DNA of 14,551 bases from JAZTZP01 sp045637525 (lineage in GTDB: Bacteria > Bacillota > Clostridia > UBA1381): NCBI GenBank assembly GCA_045637525.1, contig JAZTZP010000022.1:1-14551 (forward strand). The letters run 5' to 3'. The notes under the pieces are model-generated. The model was given only the letters and a program-made list of their open reading frames with translations. It did not search any database and was not told the DNA's origin. Made by a program: the position numbers and the translations under genes. Positions 6,559 to 14,169 of the stretch are shown here, piece by piece (position 1 is the stretch's first letter; each line of letters starts with the position of its first letter).

Positions 6559-7356
6559 GTTATTGGAATTTTTTAAAAAAGAAGCGGGATTAGTTCCAAA
6601 ATAGTTTGAAAAAGCTTTAGAAAAAGAGGGGATAGAAGTATATCCGACTGATAACGCAACTTCTTTCACCAAAAATTTGCGTTGTAGTAGTAATTTTTTT
6701 GCAGCGTTCATACGAGTCTGAAGAAGAAATTTTTGCGGAGAAATACCGTAGCTTCTCACAAACAGACGATACATATATTTTTCAGATATATATATGTCTT
6801 TTGCAATTTCCGACATCTTTATTGGGTATATGTAATTGGTTTCAATAAACAAACGTACCTTTTCGGCATAGTTTGTTCCGTAATTTGTTTCGGATTGAAT
6901 TTCTTTTTTTAACAACGGAATCATTGAATTAAACAGGGAAAGAACAACTGATTCACAGTTTGTCGCATCTTCAAACTTTAATTCTTTGAAAACGAAATCG
7001 AAGAGTAATTCGGCAAATTTTTTGTGTTCTACAAAGAACAACTGATGCATAGTGCTTGTAAGTCCGAATTTTTCGAACATCGCTTCAACCGAATTGCCGT
7101 TGAAGCCAATCCAGTAATGTTCATAATCATCACTTACGGTAAAAGAATGCTGATGCCCCTTTGATATCAAAAAAGCCTGCCCCACTTCTGCTTTGAAACC
7201 TGAAAAATCACAAAAACCCTTTGCTATGTAATGAAGAATGTAAATTTCTCTTGACCATGGTCCTACGGTTTTTGATTGCTTATGCGTACTGTGCCCGAAT
7301 TCGGTGATGTATATATTCTTTTCTTGATTTATAAATTTCTTTAAAAAATAAGACAT
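6532..7356 (-). CDS. AraC-family transcriptional regulator of the divergent glycosidase gene
   Basis: 274 residues from the ATG at 7356, chosen because GAGAGGTGA sits just upstream; a longer frame to 7386 would start at a TTG without such a site and would overlap the promoter. Residues 1-150 form a cupin-like sugar-sensing domain (GPWSREIYILHYIAKG, GQAFLISKGHQHSFTVSDD, YWIGFNG). Residues about 165-265 are the AraC double HTH (IKMSEIAKDIYISEKYMYRLF and FLVKEVALSVGYTSIPSFSKAF, ending GTNPASFL). It is divergent from the six-hairpin glycosidase and shares a 200-bp control region with it, so it most likely activates that gene in response to its substrate. Confidence 0.92.
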   Translation of the reverse strand: MSYFLKKFINQEKNIYITEFGHSTHKQSKTVGPWSREIYILHYIAKGFCDFSGFKAEVGQAFLISKGHQHSFTVSDDYEHYWIGFNGNSVEAMFEKFGLTSTMHQLFFVEHKKFAELLFDFVFKELKFEDATNCESVVLSLFNSMIPLLKKEIQSETNYGTNYAEKVRLFIETNYIYPIKMSEIAKDIYISEKYMYRLFVRSYGISPQKFLLQTRMNAAKKLLLQRKFLVKEVALSVGYTSIPSFSKAFSNYFGTNPASFLKNSNNKNAHLYQI

Positions 7357-7386
7357 TATTGTCACCTCTCTGAGTTTATATAACAA

Positions 7387-7415
7387 ATTATATACTATTA
7401 TCGGATTGTTGTCAA
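7387..7415 (-). promoter_or_regulatory. Promoter of the araC gene at 6532-7356
   Basis: On the minus strand: -35 TTGACA (7410-7415), 17-bp spacer, -10 TATAAT (7387-7392), full consensus. It is back to back with the glycosidase promoter, with 42 bp between the two -35 boxes. Confidence 0.85.
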
Positions 7416-7423
7416 TAGAAAAG

Positions 7424-7453
7424 CGTAATTTGGATAACTATTTACGTTATTGG
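7424..7453 (+). promoter_or_regulatory. Candidate AraC binding half-sites (direct repeats)
   Basis: CGTAATT (7424-7430) and CGTTATT (7445-7451) are direct repeats with a 21-bp period, two helical turns, and the second ends 6 bp before the glycosidase -35 box. This is the usual geometry for AraC-type activator half-sites. The match is short, and the same bases also contain an inverted repeat ATAAC/GTTAT, so the operator call is tentative. Confidence 0.35.
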
Positions 7454-7457
7454 TGAC

Positions 7458-7486
7458 TTGACTTACATATCACAAAGTTGTATAAT
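7458..7486 (+). promoter_or_regulatory. Promoter of the six-hairpin glycosidase gene
   Basis: TTGACT (7458-7463), 17-bp spacer, TATAAT (7481-7486). The leader of about 65 nt contains the inverted repeat at 7513-7528. Confidence 0.8.
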
Positions 7487-7512
7487 AAATTTGTTTATAA
7501 CTTAAAAAAGGT

Positions 7513-7528
7513 GTGTCAAACTTGACAC
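7513..7528. promoter_or_regulatory. Inverted repeat in the glycosidase leader
   Basis: GTGTCAA (7513-7519) and TTGACAC (7522-7528) are perfect inverted arms 2 bp apart, about 20 bp past the predicted transcription start. The tight centre disfavours an RNA hairpin and favours a dimeric repressor operator. The regulator is not identified; AraC proteins usually prefer direct repeats. Confidence 0.5.
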
Positions 7529-7557
7529 TACTCAAAGAATAATGGAGGTTATATATA

Positions 7558-9588
7558 ATGATATATCATAATTCAGAAAACAAAAAATATTATTTCCCAC
7601 CTTTACTTTCTAATGGTAAAATATCTTTTGCTCCTGATTCAGAAGGAATGCTTGGTTACAGTTCCATTGAATACCGGAACAAGGGAGTGACTGCCTTTGA
7701 TGGTATGGTTGTCCGTTCTGCCAGAAGAACTGCATTATGCAACACCTTGCAAGCACGTCTGTTTCCGTTTGGGAAATTCACATTTTACGAGGGAAGTCCT
7801 CTTGAAGACTGGTCTCAATCCCTTGAAGTTGAAAGAGGTATTTTTGAAAGCGATTGTCTTTATGAAGATGGAACGGAAATCCATTCCAAAGGATTTATTC
7901 ATCCTGAGCTTAATATCTATGCTCTTCAAAAGGTATTTAAAAATACCAGCGGCAAAAAGAGGTTTTCTTATGACGTGACGCTTTCCGGATATGACAAAGA
8001 CATCAGCGAATATATGAGTGTTTTATATACTAAAATGAAAGAAGATGTGTGCTGTATAGGTTTCAAAATGTATGGTATGGATGTTCTTTGCGGAGAAATA
8101 CATATTTTTGTTGACAAAGATTTTAATGCGACTTCTATAGAAAACGGAGTTCGTATTTCATTTGATGCAGATGATGGGGAAACGGTTTCATTCTTCTATT
8201 ATCTTGAAGATGATTTAAATGGTGTTGATTTTTCTAATGTTTTGAAAATCTACAAACAGAGAATTGATATGTCGGGATTTTCCGGGCTTATTGCGGAGTG
8301 TGAGCAACATTACAAAGAATTTTATGATTTGGGATACGTTGAAACATCTGATGAAAAACTAAACAGCATATATAAAACAGCACTTTACGGCGTTAAATGC
8401 AACACTACCAATTATTCTATATCTGTAGGATTTAACAATGGCTGTTGGGATGGAAGTTTTTTTGCTTTTGATGAATACACATCGTATCTTGGTCTTTTAG
8501 GCGCGAATAGATTGCAACTGGCGAAGCGTGTGCCTACATACAGATTGAACAACTGTCTTGAGAAGGCCATAAGCAGAGCAAGCGACTGCCATAGGAATGC
8601 CGCAACTGAAGATATGGCGCAGTTTCATTGGAGAACCGGCGAAATAGATAGGTTTGAACTTTCACCGGATGGAAATTGGCTGGATCATATTTTTCACATT
8701 CCCCTTGTTGGTCTTGGTGCCTTCGAATTTTTTGAGTATACACAGGATAAGGAATTTTTGATAGATTGTTATAAAATGATTCGCGCTTGTTCAAAATTCA
8801 TAACAAAAAAGATGGTGTATAAAGACGGAGACAGTCTTTATATCGGAAAATGTACTGATTTGGAAAGATTGGGTTCTGCGGTTCAAAATCCGTTTATGAC
8901 CGCTTGTGGAGCCATCAGACTTTTACAATGTTGTTCAAAGGCAGCAAGAATTTTAGATGTCGATGAAGAATATGCAAAGGAATGTGAGTATATAGCAAGT
9001 AAGCTCTATGAAAGCTTGCCAATCGAAGATAATATGTATGTTCCTCACCTTAAATGTAATCAAAAAAGCATAGCCGTTTTTGCCGGAAAATTCCCGTTTA
9101 ATGTACTGGAAGATAAAGACGAAAAAATGTTGATGGCGTGGGAAGATTTTGAAGTAAATGGTGCTGCATATGGTAATATGTATCCGGTAGGAAACGGTAT
9201 GTCTCCTTGGTATGCATGTTGGAAGGCAGTAGCATATGCAAGAGCAAAGAATACAGATAAAGCATACAAATCACTAAAACAAGCCTATAATTCTGTCGGC
9301 GTTTTCGATGAAATGTTTGAAATAAACGAGCCTATCGATTGCAGAAGACCATGGTTTGCAACAGCCGCAGGGATTTTTGTTGTTGCAGTAAATGAATTGT
9401 TGCTGCAAAGTGACGGGAATGTTTTCAGTATTTTACCCGCATTTCCACACAGTATAGATGTGTCATTTAAGTTAGCTGCCAAGGGTGGAGTAACTGTAGA
9501 AGCCACTGTAAAAGACGGTAAGTTAAAAAAAGCCATTGTGTTAAGAAATGGCATTGATGTAACAGATCAATTTATAATTAAGTTTTAA
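7558..9588 (+). CDS. Putative six-hairpin glycosidase (GH95/GH65-like clan)
   Basis: 676 residues, no signal peptide, so cytoplasmic. The first 270 residues are beta-rich (super-sandwich-like), residues about 270-620 look like an (alpha/alpha)6 barrel (GCWDGSFFAFDEYTSYLGLL near 294-313, DGNWLDHIFHIPLVGLGAFEFF near 371-392), and the end is a beta domain (NELLLQSDGNVFSILPAFP, then GGVTVEATVKDGKLKKAIV) like the C-terminus of GH95 fucosidases. E591 and D594, in FEINEPIDCRRPWF, sit where the GH95 catalytic base region would be, just before the helix leading to NELLLQS. GGAGG lies 9 nt before the ATG. It is monocistronic between its promoter and a terminator. The specific substrate is unknown; a fucoside, glucoside or rhamnoside are all possible. 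Confidence 0.7.
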   Translation: MIYHNSENKKYYFPPLLSNGKISFAPDSEGMLGYSSIEYRNKGVTAFDGMVVRSARRTALCNTLQARLFPFGKFTFYEGSPLEDWSQSLEVERGIFESDCLYEDGTEIHSKGFIHPELNIYALQKVFKNTSGKKRFSYDVTLSGYDKDISEYMSVLYTKMKEDVCCIGFKMYGMDVLCGEIHIFVDKDFNATSIENGVRISFDADDGETVSFFYYLEDDLNGVDFSNVLKIYKQRIDMSGFSGLIAECEQHYKEFYDLGYVETSDEKLNSIYKTALYGVKCNTTNYSISVGFNNGCWDGSFFAFDEYTSYLGLLGANRLQLAKRVPTYRLNNCLEKAISRASDCHRNAATEDMAQFHWRTGEIDRFELSPDGNWLDHIFHIPLVGLGAFEFFEYTQDKEFLIDCYKMIRACSKFITKKMVYKDGDSLYIGKCTDLERLGSAVQNPFMTACGAIRLLQCCSKAARILDVDEEYAKECEYIASKLYESLPIEDNMYVPHLKCNQKSIAVFAGKFPFNVLEDKDEKMLMAWEDFEVNGAAYGNMYPVGNGMSPWYACWKAVAYARAKNTDKAYKSLKQAYNSVGVFDEMFEINEPIDCRRPWFATAAGIFVVAVNELLLQSDGNVFSILPAFPHSIDVSFKLAAKGGVTVEATVKDGKLKKAIVLRNGIDVTDQFIIKF

Positions 9589-9602
9589 TAAAATTTCGTT
9601 GT

Positions 9603-9621
9603 CGCATATTTACATTATGCG
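9603..9621. repeat. Small hairpin after the glycosidase gene
   Basis: CGCATA (9603-9608) and TATGCG (9616-9621) form a 6-bp stem 14 nt past the stop codon, upstream of the real terminator. It has no T-tract. Confidence 0.5.
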
Positions 9622-9643
9622 AGGAAAATGTGTTAAATCTGAC

Positions 9644-9682
9644 AAAAATGACGGCACTCTTTGCGAATACCGTCATTTTTTT
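9644..9682 (+). terminator. Intrinsic terminator of the glycosidase gene
   Basis: An 11-bp perfect stem AAAAATGACGG (9644-9654) / CCGTCATTTTT (9670-9680), followed by TT. Because the stem starts with A5, it can also act on the minus strand, ending the decayed ATPase gene. Confidence 0.88.
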
Positions 9683-9688
9683 AATAGT

Positions 9689-9956
9689 TTATTTTGCGCC
9701 AAGGGAGCAAAGATACTCTTCGACATTCAGATATTGAATTTCATCAATGATTTTACTTTCGCCTCTGTAAATGACACATCTCCTTGTAATATCGCCATAC
9801 CGGAATGAGTTTTTTCTATTTTATCGGGATCAGTTAAATGCTGATATTGTTTCGGATGAATCTCCTTGCTATGTTTAACCTCAAAGATTTCACAAGTTGA
9901 TAAGGCAGGATTATAAACCACCATGTCAAACTCTCCAACTGCAAATCTATATATAT
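9689..9956 (-). pseudogene. 3' remnant of a DUF4143-type AAA ATPase gene
   Basis: Read on the minus strand, the segment encodes AVGEFDMVVYNP, then CEIFEVKHSKEIHPKQYQHL, the C-terminal nuclease-like (EIKHSK) part seen at the end of AAA_14/DUF4143 proteins of about 400-480 residues. That frame stops at 9727, while another frame just downstream reads DEIQYLNVEEYLCSLGAK and stops at 9689, the normal family C-terminus; a frameshift near 9740 therefore splits it. The N-terminal ATPase part is missing; upstream is the 46-bp inverted repeat at 9955-10000. No promoter or start is left. Intact members are common, poorly understood ATPases of bacteria and archaea. Confidence 0.8.
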
Positions 9957-10000
9957 TTTAACTTATTTAACTTGTTTTGTCAAGCTAAATAAGTTAAAAT
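9955..10000. repeat. 46-bp inverted repeat at the ATPase remnant breakpoint
   Basis: Perfect 15-bp arms ATTTTAACTTATTTA (9955-9969) and TAAATAAGTTAAAAT (9986-10000), with a second stem CTTG/CAAG (9971-9974/9981-9984) and loop TTTTGT. The arms abut exactly the point where similarity of the ATPase remnant ends. It could be an operator, a terminator-like relic, or the scar of a rearrangement. Confidence 0.75.
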
Positions 10001-10089
10001 TATAATTATTGTATTCAAAAATTATGAATTTAATTCGTGATTTTGTGTAATTCAGTACAGGACAGTGCTTTTTCGTTCGCAGTTGGCAA

Positions 10090-10155
10090 ACTCAGATCAT
10101 ATCAAAATAACGGAATAATCCTTTTTAACTAAAAAGTTATGTAACATATCTGAGT
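10090..10155. repeat. Wide inverted repeat upstream of dpaA
   Basis: ACTCAGAT (10090-10097) and ATCTGAGT (10148-10155) are perfect 8-bp inverted arms 50 bp apart, around a small CTTTTT/AAAAAG hairpin (10131-10147 region). The right arm lies between the proposed -35 and -10 elements of dpaA. Role unknown; it could be a chance match. Confidence 0.35.
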
Positions 10156-10170
10156 CCGCCGAATACTATA
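10144..10170 (+). promoter_or_regulatory. Candidate sigma-K promoter of dpaAB
   Basis: AC (10144-10145), 16 bp, then AATACTATA (10162-10170), one mismatch from the sigma-K -10 consensus CATAnnnTA, with the correct spacing to the AC of the -35. DpaAB is a known mother-cell sigma-K target in Bacillus. The predicted start is about 25-30 nt before the ATG. Evidence is motif and context only. Confidence 0.45.
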
Positions 10171-10202
10171 CTACATAAATAAATTTTTTGGAGGTCATTA
10201 TC

Positions 10203-11039
10203 ATGAAAACAATCGGCGTCATAGGCGGTGATTTACGTCAGCTTACAATCGCAAAGGAATTCGAAAAAGAAGGCTTTGGCGTTTTTACTTACGGATTAAC
10301 AGGTCTTGGTGCGGCAAATGATGAACATGCTTTTTGTGCCGACATTATCATTCTCCCCGTACCTGTCGGAACAGCCGATAAACTTAATGCACCCTTTGAA
10401 GATGAAGCTATTTCAATCTCACGAACTGTAAAAAGATTTCCTAAAAACTCTCTTATCTTCGGGGGAAAGTTCCCGAACTGTGTTAAATCAGAATTAAACT
10501 CTATGGGTATTACATATTTTGATTATTTAGAACGCCCGGAATTTTCGGTCTACAACGCAGTTCCGACCGCTGAGGGGGCTATAGAAATTGCAATAAGCGA
10601 AACGCCTTATACAATCCATGGGAGCAAAATCCTCATAACAGGCTACGGCAATATTTCAAAATGTCTTGCGTATATATTAAAAACTATGGGTGCAGATGTG
10701 TATATTTCTTTAAGAAACAAAAAGCAGGCAGCGGATGCTGGATGTATGGGACTAAAAACACTTGATATAGCAGATATAATAGATTATGTATCGGAGTTTG
10801 ATATAATATTCAACACAGTCCCGGCGCTTATTTTCACAGGCCCCGTCCTCGAAGCGGTAAATCCCGATTCATTAATAATAGACTTAGCCTCAAAGCCCGG
10901 CGGCGTAGATTTTGAAAATGCACAGCTATTATCAAAGCGTGTAATCTGGGCACTCAGTCTTCCGGGTAAGGTTGCGCCTGTTACTTCAGGTATTATTATA
11001 AAGCGGACAATAGAAAATATTTTAAATGAAAGGAAGTGA
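10203..11039 (+). CDS. dpaA: Dipicolinate synthase subunit A
   Basis: 278 residues from the ATG at 10203, which has GGAGG 8 nt upstream; the frame is open back to a TTG at 10188 that overlaps this site and is not the start. With DpaB it makes dipicolinic acid from the lysine-pathway intermediate (dihydro)dipicolinate in the mother cell of sporulating cells; DPA then fills the spore core. The N-terminal region has MKTIGVIGGDLRQLTIAKEF, and a second Rossmann domain carries the dinucleotide motif ITGYGNISKCLAYIL (145-159) with FNTVPALIF and LIIDLASKPGGVDF typical of SpoVFA. The stop lies 5 nt before the dpaB ATG, so they form an operon. Length matches the family (about 280-300). Confidence 0.95.
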   Translation: MKTIGVIGGDLRQLTIAKEFEKEGFGVFTYGLTGLGAANDEHAFCADIIILPVPVGTADKLNAPFEDEAISISRTVKRFPKNSLIFGGKFPNCVKSELNSMGITYFDYLERPEFSVYNAVPTAEGAIEIAISETPYTIHGSKILITGYGNISKCLAYILKTMGADVYISLRNKKQAADAGCMGLKTLDIADIIDYVSEFDIIFNTVPALIFTGPVLEAVNPDSLIIDLASKPGGVDFENAQLLSKRVIWALSLPGKVAPVTSGIIIKRTIENILNERK

Positions 11040-11044
11040 TTTTC

Positions 11045-11620
11045 ATGCTGAAAAATAAAAAGATAGGCTTTGCAATGACAGGCTCCTTCTGTACATTCAA
11101 ATCTGTATTTGCAGAGCTCGAAAAGCTTAAAGAAACAGGCTGCGAAATATTTCCGATTATGAGTGAAACATCATTTTCAACCGACACACGTTTCGGCACA
11201 AGCATCGATATGCAAAGCAGATTTAAAGAAATATGTGGTAAAGATATTATCCATACAATAGCTGCCGCTGAGCCCATAGGTCCACGTCAGCTCCTCGACG
11301 TGCTTATAATAATGCCCTGTACCGGCAATACACTTGCAAAACTTGCCGCCGGCATTGCCGATACCTCGGTAACGCTTGCCGCAAAAGCACATCTGAGAAA
11401 TCAGCGACCGGTGCTTGTTGCGGTGTCTACAAATGACGGGCTTGCGAATGCGGCTAAGAATATAGGAACTCTTCAAAATATAAAGCATTATTATTTTGTG
11501 CCGTATCGTCAGGACGATTTTTCAGGGAAGCCAAACTCACTTGTGGCTGATTTTTCAATGCTTATTCCTGCCGCCGAAGCCGCACTTTCCGGCACACAAA
11601 TTCAGCCTGTGCTGGTGTAA
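11045..11620 (+). CDS. dpaB: Dipicolinate synthase subunit B
   Basis: 191 residues, a flavoprotein-fold subunit (SpoVFB). Diagnostic stretches are KIGFAMTGSFCTF near the start, TRFGTSI, the AEPIGP motif, MPCTGNTLAKLAAGIADT, AAKAHLRNQRPVLVAVSTNDGL and FVPYRQDDFSGKPNSLVAD, ending IQPVLV. The ATG at 11045 has AGGAAG, part of the dpaA end, 8 nt upstream; a GTG at 11036 overlapping the dpaA stop is less likely. With dpaA it completes dipicolinate synthesis, so the cell makes true endospores by the spoVF route rather than the EtfA route used by some clostridia. Confidence 0.95.
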   Translation: MLKNKKIGFAMTGSFCTFKSVFAELEKLKETGCEIFPIMSETSFSTDTRFGTSIDMQSRFKEICGKDIIHTIAAAEPIGPRQLLDVLIIMPCTGNTLAKLAAGIADTSVTLAAKAHLRNQRPVLVAVSTNDGLANAAKNIGTLQNIKHYYFVPYRQDDFSGKPNSLVADFSMLIPAAEAALSGTQIQPVLV

Positions 11621-11657
11621 CATACTGCGGCTTATTTTCGGGCACGGCTGTTTATAT

Positions 11658-11691
11658 AAAAAGGGCATGATGATATTTTTCACCATGCCCT
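11658..11691. terminator. Terminator between dpaB and the convergent aconitase gene
   Basis: Stem AGGGCATG (11662-11669) / CATGCCCT (11684-11691), loop of 14. On the minus strand it is followed by TTTTTATAT, so it is a good terminator for the aconitase gene. On the + strand it is followed by GTGTTTGTTATTT, so it can weakly stop dpaAB transcription too. Confidence 0.8.
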
Positions 11692-11698
11692 GTGTTTG

Positions 11699-13630
11699 TT
11701 ATTTAGATGAAGTTCTTGTATAGTTCAAAAGTCCGCCGGCATAAATCATATCCTTTTGTCTTTCAGACAGGCTTACAACGGCATTAAACTCAAAATTCTT
11801 CGTTATGTTCTTAACGCTGACCCTGCCGCTCTTTATCTGCTCAGCCGCGTTTTCTATCAGAAGCTCATCCGACATATCTATCTTGTCGTAATCGCTCTCG
11901 TTTTCAAATGTCATAGGAACAATTCCCGCATTTACAAGATTAGCCATATGTATTCTTGCAAACGACTTTGTTATAACTGCCTTAACGCCTAAATAAAGCG
12001 GTGCTAAAGCTGCGTGCTCTCTTGAAGAACCCTGACCGTAGTTTGAGCCACCGATTATGATACTGCTTCCCATTTCCAAAGCCCTTGACGGGAACGCCTC
12101 ATCGCATACCGCAAAGCAATACTTTGAAATCTCAGGTATATTTGATCTGAGCGGTAAAATCTTTGCTCCGGCGGGCATTATATGGTCTGTTGTTATATTA
12201 TCGCCGACCTTTAAGCTACAAGCTGCCTTTATATCCTTTGTAAGCGGCTCAGATACAGGGAACGGCTTGATGTTAGGACCGCGAAGCACCTCAACTGAAT
12301 CCATCTCAGCCTCGTCAACAGGCGGAACTACCATATTATCATTAATCTCAAACACCTCAGGAAGCTTAAACTCCGGCATATCTCCGAGTGTTCTCGGGTC
12401 TGTGAGGTAACCGGTCAGTGCAGATGCTGCCGCAAGCTCCGGTGATACGAGATATATCTGTCCGTCCTTCGTTCCCGAACGGCCTTCAAAGTTTCTGTTG
12501 AATGTACGGAGCGATATTCCCTTTGAGTTAGGCGCCTGTCCCATTCCGATACAAGGTCCGCATGCACTTTCCAGTATTCTTGCACCTGCGTCTATCATTA
12601 TTGATAATGCGCCGTTTTTAGCAAGCATGTTAAGCACCTGCTTAGATCCCGGTGCAATTGAAAGTGATACATCAGGATGAACTGTCTTACCCTTTAATAT
12701 ATGTGCAACTTTTAACATATCAAGAAGTGACGAGTTTGTACATGAACCGATACATACCTGGTCTACCTTAAGCTTTCCTATTTCCTCAACCGTCTTTACA
12801 TTATCCGGAGAATGAGGGCAAGCCGCAAGCGGTACAAGCTCTGAAAGGTTAATTTCAACAACCTCATCATAAACAGCATCAGCGTCCGGTGCAAGCGGTG
12901 TATATGCTTCTTCTCTGCCCTGTGCCTTTAAAAATTCTCTTGTTATTTCATCAGACGGGAATACAGATGTTGTCGCTCCGAGCTCAGCGCCCATGTTTGT
13001 TATCGTAGCACGCTCCGGAACTGAAAGAGTTTTAACTCCCTCTCCGCAATATTCTATTACCTTACCAACTCCGCCTTTAACGCTTAACTTTCTTAAAACC
13101 TCAAGAATAACGTCTTTTGCCGCAACCCAAGGACTGAGCTTTCCCGTAAGCTCTACTTTTACAACCTTAGGATATGTAATGTAATAAGCTCCGCCACCCA
13201 TCGCAACAGCAACGTCCATACCGCCGGCACCAATCGCTATCATGCCTATTCCGCCGCCTGTTGGTGTATGGCTGTCTGAACCGATTAATGTTTTGCCCGG
13301 CATACCGAATCTTTCGAGATGTACCTGATGACAAATTCCATTACCGGGACGTGAAAAATATATTCCGTGTTTTTTACAAACGCTTCCGATAAATCTGTGG
13401 TCATCAGCGTTCTCAAAACCGCTCTGAAGTGTGTTATGATCTATATATGCAACAGAACGCTCCGTCTTTACTCTCGGTACACCCATAGCCTCAAATTCAA
13501 GGTATGCCATAGTACCGGTAGCATCCTGAGTAAGCGTCTGATCTATTCTTAATCCTACTTCAGTACCTTTTACCGGCTCACCGTCTACAATGTGAGCATT
13601 AAGTATCTTTTCCGTAAGTGTTAAACCCAT
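11699..13630 (-). CDS. Aconitate hydratase
   Basis: 643 residues. It interconverts citrate and isocitrate through cis-aconitate with a [4Fe-4S] cluster in the cytoplasm. The cluster cysteines are C297 (CIGSCTNSS) and C357 and C360 (ACGPCIGMG). Other family motifs are IGSDSHTPTGGG (117-126), DNITTDHIMPAGAK (477-490) and the swivel-domain loop GGSNYGQGSSREHAALAP (527-544), so domains 1-3 and the swivel domain 4 are all present. The length is that of the short clostridial-type aconitase, below the roughly 900 residues of AcnA or AcnB. GGGAGGA lies 7 nt before the ATG. Monocistronic with its own promoter and terminator. I leave the symbol blank because the acn subtype is not settled. Confidence 0.95.
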   Translation of the reverse strand: MGLTLTEKILNAHIVDGEPVKGTEVGLRIDQTLTQDATGTMAYLEFEAMGVPRVKTERSVAYIDHNTLQSGFENADDHRFIGSVCKKHGIYFSRPGNGICHQVHLERFGMPGKTLIGSDSHTPTGGGIGMIAIGAGGMDVAVAMGGGAYYITYPKVVKVELTGKLSPWVAAKDVILEVLRKLSVKGGVGKVIEYCGEGVKTLSVPERATITNMGAELGATTSVFPSDEITREFLKAQGREEAYTPLAPDADAVYDEVVEINLSELVPLAACPHSPDNVKTVEEIGKLKVDQVCIGSCTNSSLLDMLKVAHILKGKTVHPDVSLSIAPGSKQVLNMLAKNGALSIMIDAGARILESACGPCIGMGQAPNSKGISLRTFNRNFEGRSGTKDGQIYLVSPELAAASALTGYLTDPRTLGDMPEFKLPEVFEINDNMVVPPVDEAEMDSVEVLRGPNIKPFPVSEPLTKDIKAACSLKVGDNITTDHIMPAGAKILPLRSNIPEISKYCFAVCDEAFPSRALEMGSSIIIGGSNYGQGSSREHAALAPLYLGVKAVITKSFARIHMANLVNAGIVPMTFENESDYDKIDMSDELLIENAAEQIKSGRVSVKNITKNFEFNAVVSLSERQKDMIYAGGLLNYTRTSSK

Positions 13631-13667
13631 AATAAAATCCTCCCTGCAAATTCTTTTCTACTATTAT

Positions 13668-13696
13668 ATTTTAACCGAAAAATAATACTTTGTCAA
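13668..13696 (-). promoter_or_regulatory. Promoter of the aconitase gene
   Basis: On the minus strand: TTGACA (13691-13696), 17-bp spacer, TAAAAT (13668-13673). A TATAAT follows 5 nt downstream but at the wrong spacing. No clear operator is seen. Confidence 0.7.
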
Positions 13697-13715
13697 GCAA
13701 ATCAACCTTCTTGTA

Positions 13716-13743
13716 ACTCTTTTTACCCTAAATTCATACTATA
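13716..13743 (+). promoter_or_regulatory. Candidate sigma-K promoter of the small membrane-protein gene
   Basis: AC (13716-13717), 17 bp, then CATACTATA (13735-13743), an exact fit to the sigma-K -10 consensus CATAnnnTA. The box ATACTATA is the same as that upstream of dpaA. CATACTAT is also one mismatch from the sigma-E -10. A weaker vegetative reading (TTGTAA and TACTAT, 20-bp spacing) is possible. Confidence 0.5.
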
Positions 13744-13779
13744 TTATAAAATAATTAACTGAAAAGAGGTGTTTTTTGT

Positions 13780-14076
13780 ATGTTTTTATACGTTCTCAAA
13801 GCTCTTGCGATTGTATTTTTCTTTTATGGATTTTACAGTGCGATTATACGTATTTTTGAAATAATCGACAACAGAAAATTCACTCATTGCGTGTTTATAG
13901 ATGCACATAAAATCCCAAACACAGAAGAAGCAGTATACACCGCCATTCTCCACCACCCCGACCGTGAAATATACATATTAAGTCACGACGACACCCCGGA
14001 CAGCGAAAAAGAAGTCATATCAAACCTATGCAAAAGATATGACTTTGTTTATTCCCTGGAAAAAGATAAATTATAG
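13780..14076 (+). CDS. Small one-TM protein of unknown function
   Basis: 98 residues. A hydrophobic, Phe-rich segment at about 4-25 (LKALAIVFFFYGFYSAIIRIF) predicts one membrane anchor, followed by a charged soluble region with AVYTAILHHPDREIYILSHDDTP. Start ATG has AGAGGTG 8 nt upstream, so it is well supported as a gene. I do not recognise the family. It is divergent from the aconitase gene, and its upstream region has a sigma-K-like promoter, which would make it a mother-cell sporulation gene. Its TAG stop lies inside the repeated motif AAATTATAGTTTAGCG, so the dispersed repeat begins in the end of the gene. Confidence 0.75.
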   Translation: MFLYVLKALAIVFFFYGFYSAIIRIFEIIDNRKFTHCVFIDAHKIPNTEEAVYTAILHHPDREIYILSHDDTPDSEKEVISNLCKRYDFVYSLEKDKL

Positions 14077-14086
14077 TTTAGCGGTG
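14070..14086. repeat. Short dispersed motif around the small-gene stop
   Basis: AAATTATAGTTTAGCG here is repeated with one change (AAATTATAGCTTAGCG) at 14398-14413, and its core TTATAGTTTAG is at 102-112. These copies flank or sit by the hairpin arrays and may be the edges of a larger compound repeat. Confidence 0.5.
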
Positions 14087-14126
14087 ATAAAGTAGTAGAA
14101 TTCCGATGCCGCTTTGCAAGCCTCCC

Positions 14127-14135
14127 TTGCCTAAA
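14127..14135. repeat. Target-site duplication, left copy
   Basis: TTGCCTAAA directly precedes the left terminal inverted repeat; the same 9-mer follows the right one at 14324-14332. The boundary is ambiguous by one base on each side (CTTGCCTAAAG is shared). Confidence 0.85.
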
Positions 14136-14169
14136 GCAATACTGTCAACTTAACGTTTACAGTATTGCA

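Noticed and set aside
7487..7557. Riboswitch in the glycosidase leader
   Set aside because: The leader is only about 65 nt and shows one short inverted repeat with a 2-bp centre, too little for a known aptamer.
9599..9808. Plus-strand frame of 69 codons after the glycosidase gene
   Set aside because: It runs through the terminator at 9644-9682 and opposite the DUF4143 remnant, whose minus-strand reading has clear family motifs.
11177..11488. Minus-strand frame of 103 codons in dpaB
   Set aside because: Shadow of a well-conserved gene; Cys-rich, no start signals.
12057..12410. Plus-strand frame of 117 codons in the aconitase gene
   Set aside because: Antisense to the aconitase swivel-domain region, which is clearly coding on the minus strand.
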